This document shows positions 15,250-27,730 of a stretch of DNA of 64,000 bases, piece after piece. Under the pieces are notes generated by a model. It was not told where the DNA came from. It was given only the letters and a program-made list of their open reading frames with translations, and did no database searches. Source of the stretch: Brachyhypopomus gauderio (lineage: Eukaryota > Chordata > Actinopteri > Gymnotiformes > Hypopomidae); NCBI RefSeq assembly GCF_052324685.1, contig NC_135222.1, positions 8,109,373 to 8,173,372 on the forward strand, read 5' to 3'. The translations under genes were made by a program, and so were the position numbers. How positions within the stretch are numbered: the first letter of the stretch is position 1; every line of letters begins with the position of its first letter.

Positions 15250-15267
15250 TGGGGGCTCGTCCGGGAT
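15250..15267 (+). other. Retroviral primer binding site (tRNA-Pro)
   Basis: TGGGGGCTCGTCCGGGAT is complementary over 18 of 18 bases to the 3' end of vertebrate tRNA-Pro, the primer used by gammaretrovirus-like elements. It lies three bases after an LTR-like CA end. Confidence 0.9.
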
Positions 15268-15930
15268 CTTTCTAGATAAGCTTTTTCTCAATCATTTTCC
15301 AAGTAACTGAAGTGAGTGTTTTTCTTCAAAATTGTAGGTGGTGGTCTTTCCCCAAAGTTGTTTTTATAACTGTATTTTATTCTAGTACTAAGAGTGCCCT
15401 TAAGACATGGGGTCTAACTTCAGTCATATTAAACCCAACACAAGGGACAACTTGAAAGCTTGGTTTTGTCATTGTGGTGCATTGTGGTTCTCTATTGTGA
15501 TCCGTACATTGATAATTTAGCTGGTTTTAGCGATGAAATTATGAGCTTGATTAATATGCCTATGAATCAATCTCATGGTGACTCACAGTGTGATTATGAC
15601 TCTATGCTCAAATCGTTCTGAAGCTTGACTGAAGCAATTGAAGGTTTAAAAAAAGAAAAACGTACAGCAGTAGCTGCGTAGTACTCTGAGGACGTCAAAG
15701 CCTCTTCCTCCTACTGTAGAAGAGGATACGGTACAAATGCCATGCCAAGCATGCAGAGTCCTCTTCCCCTCTAGCACAGACTGGAACAAAGCAGGAAGTT
15801 CAGAAGGGTACTGAAAGAAAAGGGAGGATCTGTAGGATGGGCTTCTCTTTCTGTCTTAGTCCCTGCAACTGCCTTTACGCTTTACTGCCACACCTCATAA
15901 TGATGCGTACCCCCTTCACAGTTTTGGGCA
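15268..15930 (+). pseudogene. Endogenous retrovirus leader and decayed gag
   Basis: Sequence downstream of the primer binding site. An ATG-GGG (Met-Gly, the usual myristoylation start of a Gag protein) at 15407 opens a frame that reaches a stop after about 38 codons. Further stops and frame changes follow. The gag assignment rests on position and the Met-Gly start only. Confidence 0.5.
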
Positions 15931-16440
15931 GCAAGTTAATGGAATCCTAACCTCCATTCCTGCTTCACATCGTAACTTCACTGTTATTGACATTTGCTCT
16001 GCCTTTTTCTCAATTGGTTGAATTAGCCTTCACCTTTAGAGGGCAACAATTCACCTGCAGTCACCTCCCTCGAGGGTTCAGTGACTCCACCATTGTAAGA
16101 AATGCTTTGGCTGCATGGACACCTCCTCCTGACTGTGTCATTATATAAGCTATGCAGATGTGTCCTGCTCTCTGTTACTCTCTGTCTGTCAAGGTTCTGT
16201 GTCTCTGTTATACCACCTCACTGAGTGTGGATTCAAGGTATCCCCCTCAAAGCTGCAGTGGTGCCAGTGGTCTCCTATGTGGGGCTGGTTAACTACTGTC
16301 ACCACTGGTCATATAATGACAAAACTGTGAGACAATGCTGCTCTAAAGATAATCCTGAGCAGATCTCCTGGCCTGATGCATGCTTTCAGATCCCTCTGGA
16401 AGGAGCCTTGACCTTACCTCTGACTCTATACTGAACTATA
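15930..16440 (+). pseudogene. Endogenous retrovirus pol remnant (reverse transcriptase region)
   Basis: Translated pieces in shifting frames resemble retroviral reverse transcriptase: around 15975-16015 a VTVIDL.xAFFSI-like box carrying the first catalytic Asp, then after a stop and frame change an AFTFRGQQ-like segment (about 16025-16080), then a GLVNYCHHW-like segment (about 16280-16310). Internal stops and shifts show it is dead. Gammaretrovirus-like affinity agrees with the tRNA-Pro primer site. Confidence 0.75.
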
Positions 16441-16640
16441 ACCTGCCATTCCATCTGTTCGTCTCTGAAAAAGGGGTCACTCTGGCGGGACCTGCTGGAG
16501 TCCATCCTTGCACACTATAGTCCATTTATTTACACTTCTCTGTACTAAGACATGCCTAATAATCTTGGCTCTCCTCTTGCTGACTCCTGACATCATGCTA
16601 CTGCCGAGTCTCAACCTTTTTCAGCCATTATGGTGTCCCC

Positions 16641-18250
16641 CGACACTCTCTGATGTCCCCCTCCTTCACCCCAACTCCACTGGTGTCCCCCTCCTTCACC
16701 CCAGCTCCTCTGATGTCCCCCTCCTTCACCCCAACTCCTCTGATGTCCCCCTCCTTCACCCCAACTCCTCTGATGTCCCCCTCCTTCACCCCAACTCCAC
16801 TGATGTCCCCCTCCTTCACCCCAACTCCACTGATGTCCCCCTCCTTCACCCCAACTCCACTGATGTCCACCTCCTTCACCTCAACTCCACTGATGTCCCC
16901 CTCCTTCACCCCAGCTCCACTGATGTCCCCCTCCTTCACCCCAACTCCACTGATGTCCCCTTCCTTCACCCCAACTCCACTGATGTCCCCCTCCTTCACC
17001 CCAACTCCACTGATGTCCCCCTCCTTCACCCCGACACCCTCTGATGTCCCCCTCCTTCACCCCAACTCCACCGATGTCCGTCCTTCACCCCAACTCCACT
17101 GATGTCCCCCCCTTCACCCCAACTCCACTGATGTCCCTCTCCTTCACCCCGACACCCTCTGATGTCCCCCTCCTTCACCCCAACTCCACCGATGTCCGTC
17201 CTTCACCCCAACTCCACTGATGTCCCCCCCTTCACCCCAACTCCACTGATGTACCCCTCCTTCACCCCAACTCCACTGATGTCCCCCTCCTTCACCCCAA
17301 CTCCACTGATGTCCCCCTCCTTCACCCCAACTCCACTGATGTCCCCCTCCTTCACCCCAGCTCCACTGATGTCCCCCTCCTTCACCCCAACTCCACTGAT
17401 GTCCCCTTCCTTCACCCCAGCTCCTCTGATGTCCCCCTCCTTCACCCCAACTCCACTGATGTCCACCTCCTTCACCTCAACTCCACTGATGTCCCCCTCC
17501 TTCACCCCAACTCCACTGATGTCCCCCTCCTTCACCCAGCTCCTCTGATGTCCCCCTCCTTCACCCCAACTCCACTGATGTCCCCCTCCTTCACCCCAAC
17601 TCCACTGCTGTCCCCCTCCTTCACCCCGACACCCTCTGATGTCCCCCTCCTTCACCCCAACTCCACCGATGTCCGTCCTTCACCCCAACTCCACTGATGT
17701 CCCCCCCTTCACCCCAACTCCACTGATGTCCCCCTCCTTCACCCCGACACCCTCTGATGTCCCCCTCCTTCACCCCAACTCCACAGATGTCCGTCCTTCA
17801 CCCCAACTCCACTGATGTCCCCCTCCTTCACCTCAACTCCACTGATGTCCCCCCCTTCACCCCAACTCCACTGATGTCCCCCTCCTTCACCCCAACTCCA
17901 CTGATGTCCCCCTCCTTCACCCCAACTCCACCGATGTCCGTCCTTCACCCCAACTCCACTGATGTCCCCCCCCTTCACCCCAACTCCACTGATGTCCCCC
18001 TCCTTCACCCCGACACCCTCTGATGTCCCCCTCCTTCACCCCAACTCCACCGATGTCCGTCCTTCACCCCAACTCCACTGATGTCCCCCCCTTCACCCCA
18101 ACTCCACTGATGTCCCCCCCTTCACCCCAACTCCACTGATGTCCCCCTCCTTCACCCCAACTCCACTGATGTCCCCCTCCTTCACCCCAACTCCACTGAT
18201 GTCCCCCTCCTTCACCCCAACTCCACTGATGTCCCCCTCCTTCACCCCAA
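16641..18250. repeat. 30-bp minisatellite, ~53 copies
   Basis: Unit TGATGTCCCCCTCCTTCACC followed by CCAACTCCAC (30 bp). Because 30 is a multiple of three, several frames stay open and spell decapeptide repeats such as MSPSFTPTPL or KEGDISGVGV. These are by-products, not evidence of a gene. Shorter variants (unit with GATGTCCGTCC or extra-C runs) recur as a block around 17030, 17150, 17625, 17745 and 18010. It follows directly on the retroviral pol remnant. Confidence 0.97.
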
Positions 18251-18834
18251 TTGAATTGCAATTACGTTGCTCTTCCAGTGTTAGTCATTCTTCTGTCTTT
18301 TTGCTACATCCTACCATCTTGTGCTCATTGTATTAAAGAGAAGAAAAGTGGAGGCAGACCTGAACATCACTCTGCAGGCATTTACCCACTCACACAGACC
18401 AACAACCAAACCACAATGCATAACTGACTTACATAAATGTAGTTTGGTCTGTATCACCTTGTTTGCATGTAGATTGTGGGCTTCAAGCGCATCACATCTG
18501 TTACATTCTCCCTTTTTAAAAAATGTTCTCTTTGTATCAAATTTTAACCATGTATTTTTACTACTTGCTGTCTTGGACTTGCAATGGTATTTGCTGACCC
18601 TTGTAAAGTGCACCATCGCCATCTTACGGTTAACAGCAGCTTTACAACGTGACACGCAATTGTGGATGGTTCAGCATCCTTTGATGTGGAAAATTACTTC
18701 AGAGGCATCGTGCAATTCTGGAGGAATGGATCCATGGCAGAAAACTATGGTATCCAATACACACACCCAGACGCTCACACATACACAGATGGAGAAGTAT
18801 CTGGCATTATCACCTCTCTTTGTCTGCCTCTCTC

Positions 18835-18908
<74 letters not shown>

Positions 18909-19100
18909 CTATCCCTCTCTTTCTCTCCCTCCCCAAACAGCTCTACCAATGACAACCTCCACGATCAGATCATGTGCTCATGGTCCTCTCTACACACTGC
19001 AGCAGGAAGCCATGCTTATTCTTTTTATATCCTCATCCTCTCCGCCTCCCTCTCTCCCTCCCTCCCTCCCTCCCTTTCTCACTTCCTCTTTCCCTCCTTC
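18251..19100. other. Intergenic sequence upstream of GPR137B
   Basis: No coding signal or retroviral 3' LTR recognised. It contains the CA microsatellite (18838-18903) and C/T-rich tracts (about 19040-19155). Long open frames across it depend on these simple repeats. Confidence 0.5.
18838..18903. repeat. (CA)n microsatellite
   Basis: About 33 uninterrupted CA units. Confidence 0.95.
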
Positions 19101-19456
19101 TCTTCCTCTCTCCCTCCCCCCTCCCTGCCTACCGCTCACTCCCTGCCTCTCTCTCCAGTTTATAGGTGGCGACTGCAAGTCGTGCAGGTGCATGTGCACG
19201 CAGGGGCGACATGGACGGAAGATCCGGCGACTTGGAGCGCGGCAGAAACGTCGGGTGTGGAGGCGTCCCTTTCGTTGGCCGGGCAACACCTTAACGGGCT
19301 AGCGGCAGAGGCACAGAGCGCAGAAGGCATCAAGGGAAAGGCTGACAGTGAGAGTGCGTGTGGAGAGAGAGGGAGAGAGACTGCGTGTGTGTGTGTGACA
19401 CAGAGAGAGAGAGACTGGGACTGCTTGAATAAAAGCAGTAGAGAGAGCAGAGGGAG

Positions 19457-22400
19457 ATGGAGGACGCTTCACCATCAGTGGAAGACAGGCGGGAGGCCGT
19501 GGCGAGGGTGTCCGCCGGCAACGCGTCCCTCTCCCCGCCCACCCTGAGCCCGGCCGTGCCCCCGTACGTGAAGCTGGGTCTCACCGTGGTCTACACAGCC
19601 CTCTACTCCTTCCTGTTCGCCTTCGTCTACGCGCAGCTCTGGCTGGTGCTGCGCTACAGACACAAGCGCTTCAGCTACCAGACGGCGTTCCTCTTCCTGT
19701 GCCTGCTGTGGGCCGCCCTGCGCGCCCTCCTATTCTCCTTCTACTTCCGGGACTGCGTGACGGCCAACGCGCTCGGCCCCTTCGCCTTCTGGCTGCTCTA
19801 CTGCTTCCCCGTCTGCCTGCAATTCTTCACGCTGAGCCTGATGAACCTGTACTGCGCCCAGGTGAGCGCACGCCAGGGCAAGCAGAGAGGGGAGGGGAGG
19901 AGAGGGGAGGGGAGGAGAGGGGAGGAGAGGGGAGGGGAGGAGAGGGGAGGAGAGGAGAGGGGAGGGGAGGGGAGGAGAGGAGAGGGGAGGAGAGGGGAGG
20001 AGAGGAGAGGGGAGGGGAGGGGAGGGGAGGAGAGGGGAGGAGAGGGGAGGAGAGGAGAGGAGAGGGGAGGGGAGGGGAGGAGAGGAGAGGGGAGGGGAGG
20101 AGAGGGGAGGAGAGGAGAGGAGAGGGGAGGGGAGGGGAGCGGAGGAGAGGGGCCAAGAGAATACATTGTTTTTCATGATCAAATGATTAAAGGTGCTTTC
20201 AGAGCAGAGGGAGGAAGGTAGAACACTTTGGTCTTCAGATTGGTGTTAGTGTTCAGAATCCAAGCATGTGCACATGTTTGCGTCCTGTACTGTTGCCAAC
20301 AGCGGCATGATATCACATCACAGGGCTGGTTTGCCAATTCCAGATTAACCAGAGTGCTAAGAACACAAAAGGCTCTGACAGTTTGATACTAAGCCAGCCC
20401 CAGTCTCGTGTTAATTCCAGCTACAAATGTAAAAGAACCTGCATTTACAGTTAACATCAGGGCAGGATATTTACACAACGGCAAACAGACATGTACCCAT
20501 CTCATACTAGATATTTCCATGTATTCTACTGAACTTGCACTTTATTTGTCAGATGTCTTAACTTGAGCTGCATTTAGCTTGATAAAGGGTTACGGTTCAG
20601 GTTCAAGTGCCAATAGCGGCTAATATATCCCTGTAAGTAGGCTACTTGTGTATATGTTTGTCTTGCTTGTACGTGATGCTGCGTGGAGATGCAGCTGATG
20701 TTCTTGGGTTTGTTGGCAGGTGTTTTTCAAGGCCAAATCAAAGTATTCTCCTCATCTACTCAAGTACAAGTAAGTGATGGACTAGCTTTCAGCTCACAGC
20801 TGGCCCCAGTTTACCTAACGTAATAATAATAATCTTTATTTGTATAGCACCTTTCATACATACATGCAACTCAAAGTACTTTAGAGACGTGACTGGAACA
20901 TATCTAACCATCATTTCACTAAGGTAAAGAAGAGCAAGGCCATTAAGACATTTAAAAACCATCAGAACCTTAAAATCTATTCTAAAACTGACAGGTAACC
21001 AGTGCCGTGAGTGGAGTGGAGTGTAATGTGATCCTTCTTTCTCCTGCGGGTCAGAACCCTTGCTGCAGCATTCTGAACTCACTGTAGGTGAGAAATAGAG
21101 CTCTTTGGGAGAGCAGATAAAACTGTGTTACAATAATCTAGCCTTGATGTGAAAAACACATTGACAAGTTTTTCACTTTCAGCAGAAGAGAACATATTTT
21201 GGACCTTAGCGATGTTTCAAAGGTGAAAATAAGCTGTCCTGCATGTAGTCGTGATGTGTGATTTATAGCTGAGTTCATTATCACAAGTGACACCCAAGTT
21301 CTTATTACATTGTTTGGCCTTCATATTCATTTGATTTAAATAAGTCTGAACATCATTCCTTTGTGAATCATTACCAAGAACCAGAACCTCTGTCTTCTCT
21401 TTATTTCATTGCAGAAAATTGTCAGACATCTATGTCTGTAGCCTATATAACCTATGCTCTCAAACAGTGAGCTAATTGATTTTAGGACTTTATGTTCTAT
21501 AAAAATGTAAAGTCATCTGCATATTGATGACTAATACCACCTAATACCACGATACCGTATTTACCAGTAAACCAGCTGGCTTCATCTTGAGCCTACCTAA
21601 TCTTTCACTTCACTTTCACTTCTAAAGCACACTGAGTTACAGCAAGTGAATCAAATGTATAATGGTGCTCAAACGTCTTAACAACTCCCCACCCCCCCTC
21701 TCTTGGATTGGAAGGTTTCCTCTCTACCTGCTCTTTGCGGGTGTGAGTCTCCTGTTCCTCCTGGTGAATCTGGCTTGTGCTTTGATGGTGAAGATGACAG
21801 ACACGCAGGTGAAGACCATCGTCCTGGTGCGCGTCACCATTAACGACTCCCTCTTTGTGCTCTGCGCCATCTCCCTCTCCATCTGCCTCTACAAGGTGGC
21901 CAAAATGTCTCTGGCCAGCATCTACCTGGAGTCAAAGGTAGCCGTGATGTCCCAAGGGTGGCAATTAACCCAATCACCCTATTATACTCATCTAACAATG
22001 GACAATGTAAGATACTTTCTTATTATCTTATTATCTTAATTAAAAATAAGAGGATGATAAGATAATAAGATATAGAGGTGCATGTTTAGAATACTAGGGC
22101 AACTTTAAGTCAGTAATAAGTCATAATTGTGTGTCATCTCTAAACCTTTGGGGTAAGTGTTATTCCTTTTCTGCAATTGCTTTGGTTACAGGGAACTTCA
22201 GTGTGTCAGGTCACTCTGATTGGCATGACGGTGATCTTCCTGTATGCATCGAGAGCTTGCTACAATCTCGTGGTTTTGGCTCTCACAGACATTGAAAACA
22301 TTAACTCGTTTGATTACGACTGGTACAACGTGTCTGACCAGGTGAGCCTCCAACCCGCATGTGCGTTCCAAACGGGCCAGGAGCGGTTCACACTCACCAC

Positions 22401-23278
22401 CTGCAGTGACTTCACTGTAGAAAAGAAATGCATTGCCATTCTGACAGTAGCAGAGATGCACACATGGACACCACCCCCACTCATGTATTCATGCCTCTCT
22501 TGCCCCTGATCCTGCAGGCAGACCTGAGGTCGAGTTTGGGCGATGCAGGGTATGTTGTCTTCGGGGTGATCCTCTTTGTCTGGGAGCTGCTGCCCACCTC
22601 CATGGTGGTCTTCTTCTTTAGGGTTCGCAAACCAGCACAAGACAGGGTGAGGAGAACTGACTGATGAATACACCAGAGCAGCCAATCAGAGAGCTCGAGG
22701 AACAGAAAATTAAAGAGTGTTCCCTCTGTCCCCCATTTCCTAACTATGCCCAGAGTACATCTGCCATCCCCAGTCACGTCTTCTCCACCAAGCGTTACTT
22801 CTTTGACAATCCCAGACGTTATGACAGTGATGACGATCTTGCCTGGGGTTCCCATCCTCAGAGTTCTTCAACGAGGTAAACTAAGCAGCTCACACGTGTG
22901 ATGCAGATCACGTGACATGTGCCACAGTGGCATGACATGCCCCTAAGGCATTATTGCATAGTAGCCTACTTAAACAAACAAACAAAAAAACCTGTGTGCA
23001 CACTTCATAAATTAGCCACTGTGCTACTGAATCTGACTCTGCAAAATGTATTCCTCCTTTGATTTTACTCAGTTTACCTACGATTAATAAGGTTTTTGTC
23101 CAAGCATGTTTATGCTTGCTGGGTCAATCCTAAACCTTTTGTTTCTAAAAGTAAGTGTTTGTTTCTTAGTTTGTCCACAGAGTGCTATGACTGGGGCAGT
23201 CGAAGCAATAGCTTCCTTGTGAACTTGGGAGGAGAGAACCAGTGGGCGTCCCCAGCAGGAGCAGAGCTAAACCGTTAG
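19457..23278 (+). CDS. gpr137b: GPR137B, lysosomal multi-pass membrane protein (7 coding exons)
   Basis: Lysosomal seven-transmembrane protein known to recruit Rag GTPases and modulate mTORC1. Exons: 19457-19861, 20720-20769, 21715-21937, 22192-22341, 22518-22646, 22754-22875, 23170-23278. Phases agree throughout; total 1188 nt, 395 aa, close to the family's usual length. Visible features are the N-terminal segment ending [45 protein letters not shown], the [12 protein letters not shown] loop, [15 protein letters not shown], and a cytosolic tail with [19 protein letters not shown]. Several Asn-X-Ser/Thr sites lie in the N-terminal and loop regions. The tail matches GPR137B better than GPR137 or GPR137C. 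The ATG at 19457 gives the expected N terminus. Its position between NID1 and ERO1B, on the opposite strand to both, matches the human locus. Confidence 0.96.
19882..20150. repeat. Purine-only GGGGA/GGAGA array in GPR137B intron 1
   Basis: About 265 bp made almost entirely of GGGGAGG and AGAGG units, starting about 20 bp after the exon 1 donor (GTGAGC at 19862). Runs of four G recur every 5-15 bp on the coding strand. Confidence 0.95.
20820..21600 (-). mobile_element. L2-like LINE 3' fragment
   Basis: Minus-strand reading shows a reverse transcriptase YADD box (21512-21523), then a C-terminal tail with [20 protein letters not shown], then a 3' end GGTGCTATACAAATAAAGATTATTATT, the usual tail of fish L2-clade LINEs. 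It is truncated at its 5' end and disrupted by stops. It lies in GPR137B intron 2, opposite to the gene. Confidence 0.75.
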
Positions 23279-23290
23279 CATGTTCTGCTA

Positions 23291-24112
23291 CACTATAAGG
23301 CCAAAAGTATGTGGACACGCCTCCTAATTATTGCGTTCAGATGTTACAACCACACCTATTGTTAACATGCATACAAGGCCAAGCACGTACATGTGATCTG
23401 CACAAACAGTAAGATGAGTCGTGCTGAAGAGCTCAGTGACCTTAAGCATGGCACTCTCATAGCAGGACACCTTTGCTACGAGTCAGTTCATAAAAATTTC
23501 TGCCCTGCTAAATGTGCCTGGTGCATGTTTGGCTTAGGTGGACTGCCGGAGAACGCCACCTACTGGAACGCACAGTCCAGCTGTGGTGGAGGAAGCATAG
23601 GGGCTATTTTTCAGGGTTTGGGTCAGGCCTCCACCAATGATGCGTAATGTTAATGCTACAGCATACAAAGACATTTGAAAGACTTGGTGGAAAGTGTTGC
23701 TGCCTGTTCCAGCATGGCTGTGGCCCTGTGCTCCAGACGAGCTCCAGGAACGTACATTTGACGTTGAGTTTGGTGAGGTTCTCCAGCGGCCTGCACAGGG
23801 TTCCAACCTCAATGCCACTGAGAACATTGCCGATTAATTGGAATGTCGACGGAGAGACCGACCTTTATCCCTGACCTACTCACAAATTTGCAACGAAAGT
23901 CACAAATACTTCCCTGTCCCAACAGGAACCTGTTCATAGGCACATTCCAAAATCCAGCAGAAAGCCTTCCCTCGAAGACTGGATGCGCCAATTAGCTGTA
24001 GACGCCAGGGGAGGAGTCACCTCCATATTAATTTCATGACTTTGGAACGGAATGTCCAACAAGTTAATAGAAGTGTGATGATCAGGCGTCCACATATTTT
24101 TGACCTATGTAA
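23291..24112 (+). mobile_element. Tc1-like transposon remnant in GPR137B 3' region
   Basis: Left terminus CACTATAAGGCCAAAAGTAT at 23291, preceded by TA; decayed right terminus CGTCCACATATTTTTGACCT around 24086-24112. Between are fragments of Tc1 transposase sequence (AEELSD..HGTLIAGHLC at about 23410, GGGSIGAIFQGLGQA near 23590). Large parts of the gene are deleted. It begins 13 bp after the GPR137B stop, so it probably forms part of the 3' UTR. Confidence 0.85.
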
Positions 24113-24353
24113 ATTAGCTACGTACTGCACCGCACTTTAATGTCTGCAACATCTGCGCACGGTAAATTGCTCAAAAAGAATCCCTACAGTCAACAGACTC
24201 TACAGAATCACACTATTCCCAGGAAGGAAGTGAACAGAGCTGACACCATGTGGTCCCCGGAAGTGATGCGTGAGTTAGCGTGGAAGTTGCGTCCCAGTGA
24301 AGGAAGATCTTGAGAAAGAGTTGTAAGGATTGCACATTGTCACTACAGACTAT

Positions 24354-24359
24354 AATAAA
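24354..24359 (+). terminator. Candidate GPR137B polyadenylation signal
   Basis: AATAAA on the plus strand about 1.1 kb after the GPR137B stop, the first clear hexamer beyond the Tc1 remnant. Use is inferred. Confidence 0.4.
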
Positions 24360-24929
24360 TCTAAGGAATGTTAAGTGTAAAAGGTACTCTAATCAAGATT
24401 TTCACATCAGCATTTCTTACACCGTTATTGCACACCAAGAGCACGTGTAAAAATAGACTCCAAATCGTATTTTAACAGCCTGCAATGCACCCTGTAGTTG
24501 TGTCCACAGCTTCACTGACACAGAGACTTTAGTACTGAGCTGTGCAATTATTCACAAACTTTAGGTTTTATTCCCCATAAGGAATTTGCAAGGATTCTAA
24601 GAAAATCCTAATTGGAGTACTTTTACCTCGAACACTAATAATGTAATGTACAATCAAATATAGTCACAATCATATTAAGATCATGGTAAAGAAAATGACC
24701 ACAAAATAAGCTGTTATGTGCATAATTAATATGTTTGTTTTTAAGTATTTGTATTGAGAAAATCGAAAACTAAGGCTGTCAGGATAAATATGGGTCTATT
24801 GCTATGTTGAAGTTCATTCTTACTTATTAAGAAGGTGCCCTGGTCCTTGTGCAGTATTTAATCTTTCTTTTATGCTTAGTAAACTCTTAAGGAAAGTGTC
24901 ACACTTTCATTTCTTGATTGATTGAGAAT

Positions 24930-27730
24930 ATTTTATTGCTCACAAAGGTTACGAAGGTTTGCCAATAAATAAATATTTTGGTGTGTAAAAAAATGTGTTT
25001 GCGTGTCAGGCTTTAAGTTATAAATGTAAAAGCTTTTGAAAATCGATGGTATATACAAACATGAGAAGAAAACAGATACTTGATGACTAAGATTTATTCC
25101 TCCATTCAAATAAATAGACTTCACAAGTGTACATAACAACAAAGCAGCAACTGCTGTAAATAGACTGGATAGAAGTCTGAAAAGTTTATCCTTTTACAAA
25201 TGGTGCAATTTATGAGCAGAGTTTCTCAAAATCATCATTAAATCACCCATCGGGTAACCAAGGCAGATACTGGTATTTGCTGGATGTGTATCACCTCTGA
25301 CAATATAACCCGTCATTACGGTCAACTCTGTACAAAGGACATTTATATGAGAGCTATGGAGCTGGATCCATCATCATCATCATCACACAACATTCCATAT
25401 GCTGCGTTCATTTTATTTACTAGCAATATATTTTCAATATATTTCAGATTTTTATGGAAACGTTCACCTTTTAGTCCATTAACGAACAGGCTCCACATGA
25501 AAATATTTATAGCAGAAAATATATTTTAGGAAACGCAGTATTGAACAGGCCTCTTGTGATGGAAAGTAACCGATTTCCACGTTCTGAGTATTTAATACCA
25601 GCAATTTGACTTGATTTCAGCTTAATGATGAATTGAATTATTGGTTCCCCACAATCTTCGAACTGAAACTGAATCTGCACTTGATTAATTAAGCACCCCT
25701 ACTGCGTCACATGCATTAGTGACTGAATACAGGTCATTACACACTTACACGACCTCAGGTTTATGAACGGTTTTGCGGTTAGTACTCTTCATGGTTAAAG
25801 TACATGGTGTGCCTAAGCAACTGTAATCAGCAAATTAAGACCATGTGTAGGAATCACAACATTTCCAAGGGATGTATTGCGCAGTAGTGCTTTTATGTGG
25901 GTGTTGAAAAGGTTGGTGCTAGAACATTGCAAGTACTTTTATTTCTGTCCAAATATTCTCACTCTGAAGTGACAAAGTATTTCTGCTGAAGTATCACTGT
26001 GCTACCACTGATGGTTCCTGCACTCTTTAGAAAAGCAGAGAAGAAAATGGTACTGGAGAAAGTGTTGTAGCTAAAGACCGCTAAAGAGGTGGAGAGAGAT
26101 CCAGGAGGAAACCCGTCTGGGACAGTCAAGGCAGCCGAGCAGAAGAATATTGTGTTCATTACAACACACACAAAAATGAATTACTACCATCATTATTAGT
26201 TAAAATGCTTTTGTGCCTTCATGGACCACAAATTTGTTTGTGTGTGTGTAACGAGGTTTCTTGCCAGAGCATTATCGCAGAGTGGAGACAAAACAACAAC
26301 AAAAAACCCCCCAAGGAAAAAAAAAAAAAACACAACAAAAACAGCCCCGAATATTTGTCAGCATTCACTTCTCTACTAAAATGAACATGACATCAGCAGG
26401 AAACCAAGGGGCAGCAGAAAAAGACGTCTTTGGTCCAAATCGCGTTCTACAGAGAACTAATTTTCCCAATCAGCAGTTTGACAAATTGCTCATTAAACCA
26501 TATTAAAGAAAATCACTCTCACCAACACACACCCCTTCACACTGACTACTACAAATAATTCATTTGAAGTAAAAAAAAAAAACCACACAAAAAATAAAAA
26601 CAGAAAGCAAAAAGCATCAAACAAGGGCAAAAGATGCAATGACGCCCCACGAGGTGCCAAGAACCAACACTTCAAGAAGGAGCATCTGATCTGGTGGAAA
26701 CTCGACATGCAATACAGCTTAGTGACAGGAAGCCACCAATACTGGACTTCCATAACCCTACTGCATATCAAGCAGATTTCTCTTATTCCGGCAAGTGTCC
26801 AAATGTCAGTCATACACACAGAGTCTGGTCTGAGTCCAGGTTCACTAAGCCCTGTCTGGCCACAGTTGCAGTCATGGAGTGTGAGCCAGACATGGAGGGG
26901 GAAAAAAAAAAAGTAGTAACAAACTCTCACTGCTTGTTATGAGTTGCTCAGGTTTGTAACATCACAATGCTACATTTTTCTTTTCAGGAAATTTACAATC
27001 CTAGAAACATACATTATATGCATGTTAGCATACATTAATTATTATTCATTTAGGGTTGCTGCCTAGATGCAGGAGTTACATGAAATGTAACGTCTGAGTA
27101 ACATTTGCTGCTGATGTCAGAGGATCTGTTCTGAGGCACATAGACAAACATGCAAGCACACACTTACGTTCAAATGTTAACCGAGTATTCTCTGGAATCT
27201 CAGTATTAATCTGATTCATCCGATATGACCTTTTTGGCGTTAAGTATGCAAGCGTGACAGTATGTAATGAACAAAATGTCACATTTACACACTCCCACCC
27301 GCTCACTTGCACACAGCATGAATGCAACAAAAGAACTGATTTTTAAAATACTGACAAAAAAAAAAGCGCAAACTTTCAGTGTTGAGGGGTGATTCTTTTA
27401 ACAGGATTTGGCAAGTGAAGAAATGGAGGAAGGGACCAGAGTAACTGACCAGACTGTGAAGTTGGTGTTAATCACACAGATGGAACTGTGCGTGCTCATG
27501 TACGTTCTGAGTCCTGGCCCTTGTTCATATTACAGCTAGCGTGTGCTATGGTTAGCAGTGGTGTTCAGCTACTCAGGCAGTAGAGCAAAGGGATCTGGCG
27601 AGCTCAGCTGAGGGGTGATTCGGTTGGACGAATAGCAATCCTGTAGTCCCTGGTAGAGAACTTACTCCAAGGAAGATAAAGCTACTGCAGTGTCCTCTGG
27701 GCTGGCGCCACCTGGTGGCTCAGATGTGTG
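24930..27730 (-). other. Probable ERO1B 3' UTR
   Basis: No exon or complete repeat is seen downstream of the ERO1B stop. A minus-strand AATAAA lies at about 24930-24935 in an AT-rich setting. If used, the 3' UTR is about 2.8 kb and ends about 570 bp from the candidate GPR137B signal, so the two genes converge tail to tail. Confidence 0.4.

Noticed and set aside
16508-18261. Long open frames with decapeptide repeats on both strands
   Set aside because: They follow from the 30-bp minisatellite period (a multiple of three) and lack splice sites, start context or flanking coding sequence.
18820-20221. Long frames rich in Thr-His, Pro-Ser-Leu or Arg-Gly-Glu repeats
   Set aside because: They are translations of the CA microsatellite and the purine array; only the GPR137B exon 1 frame is real.
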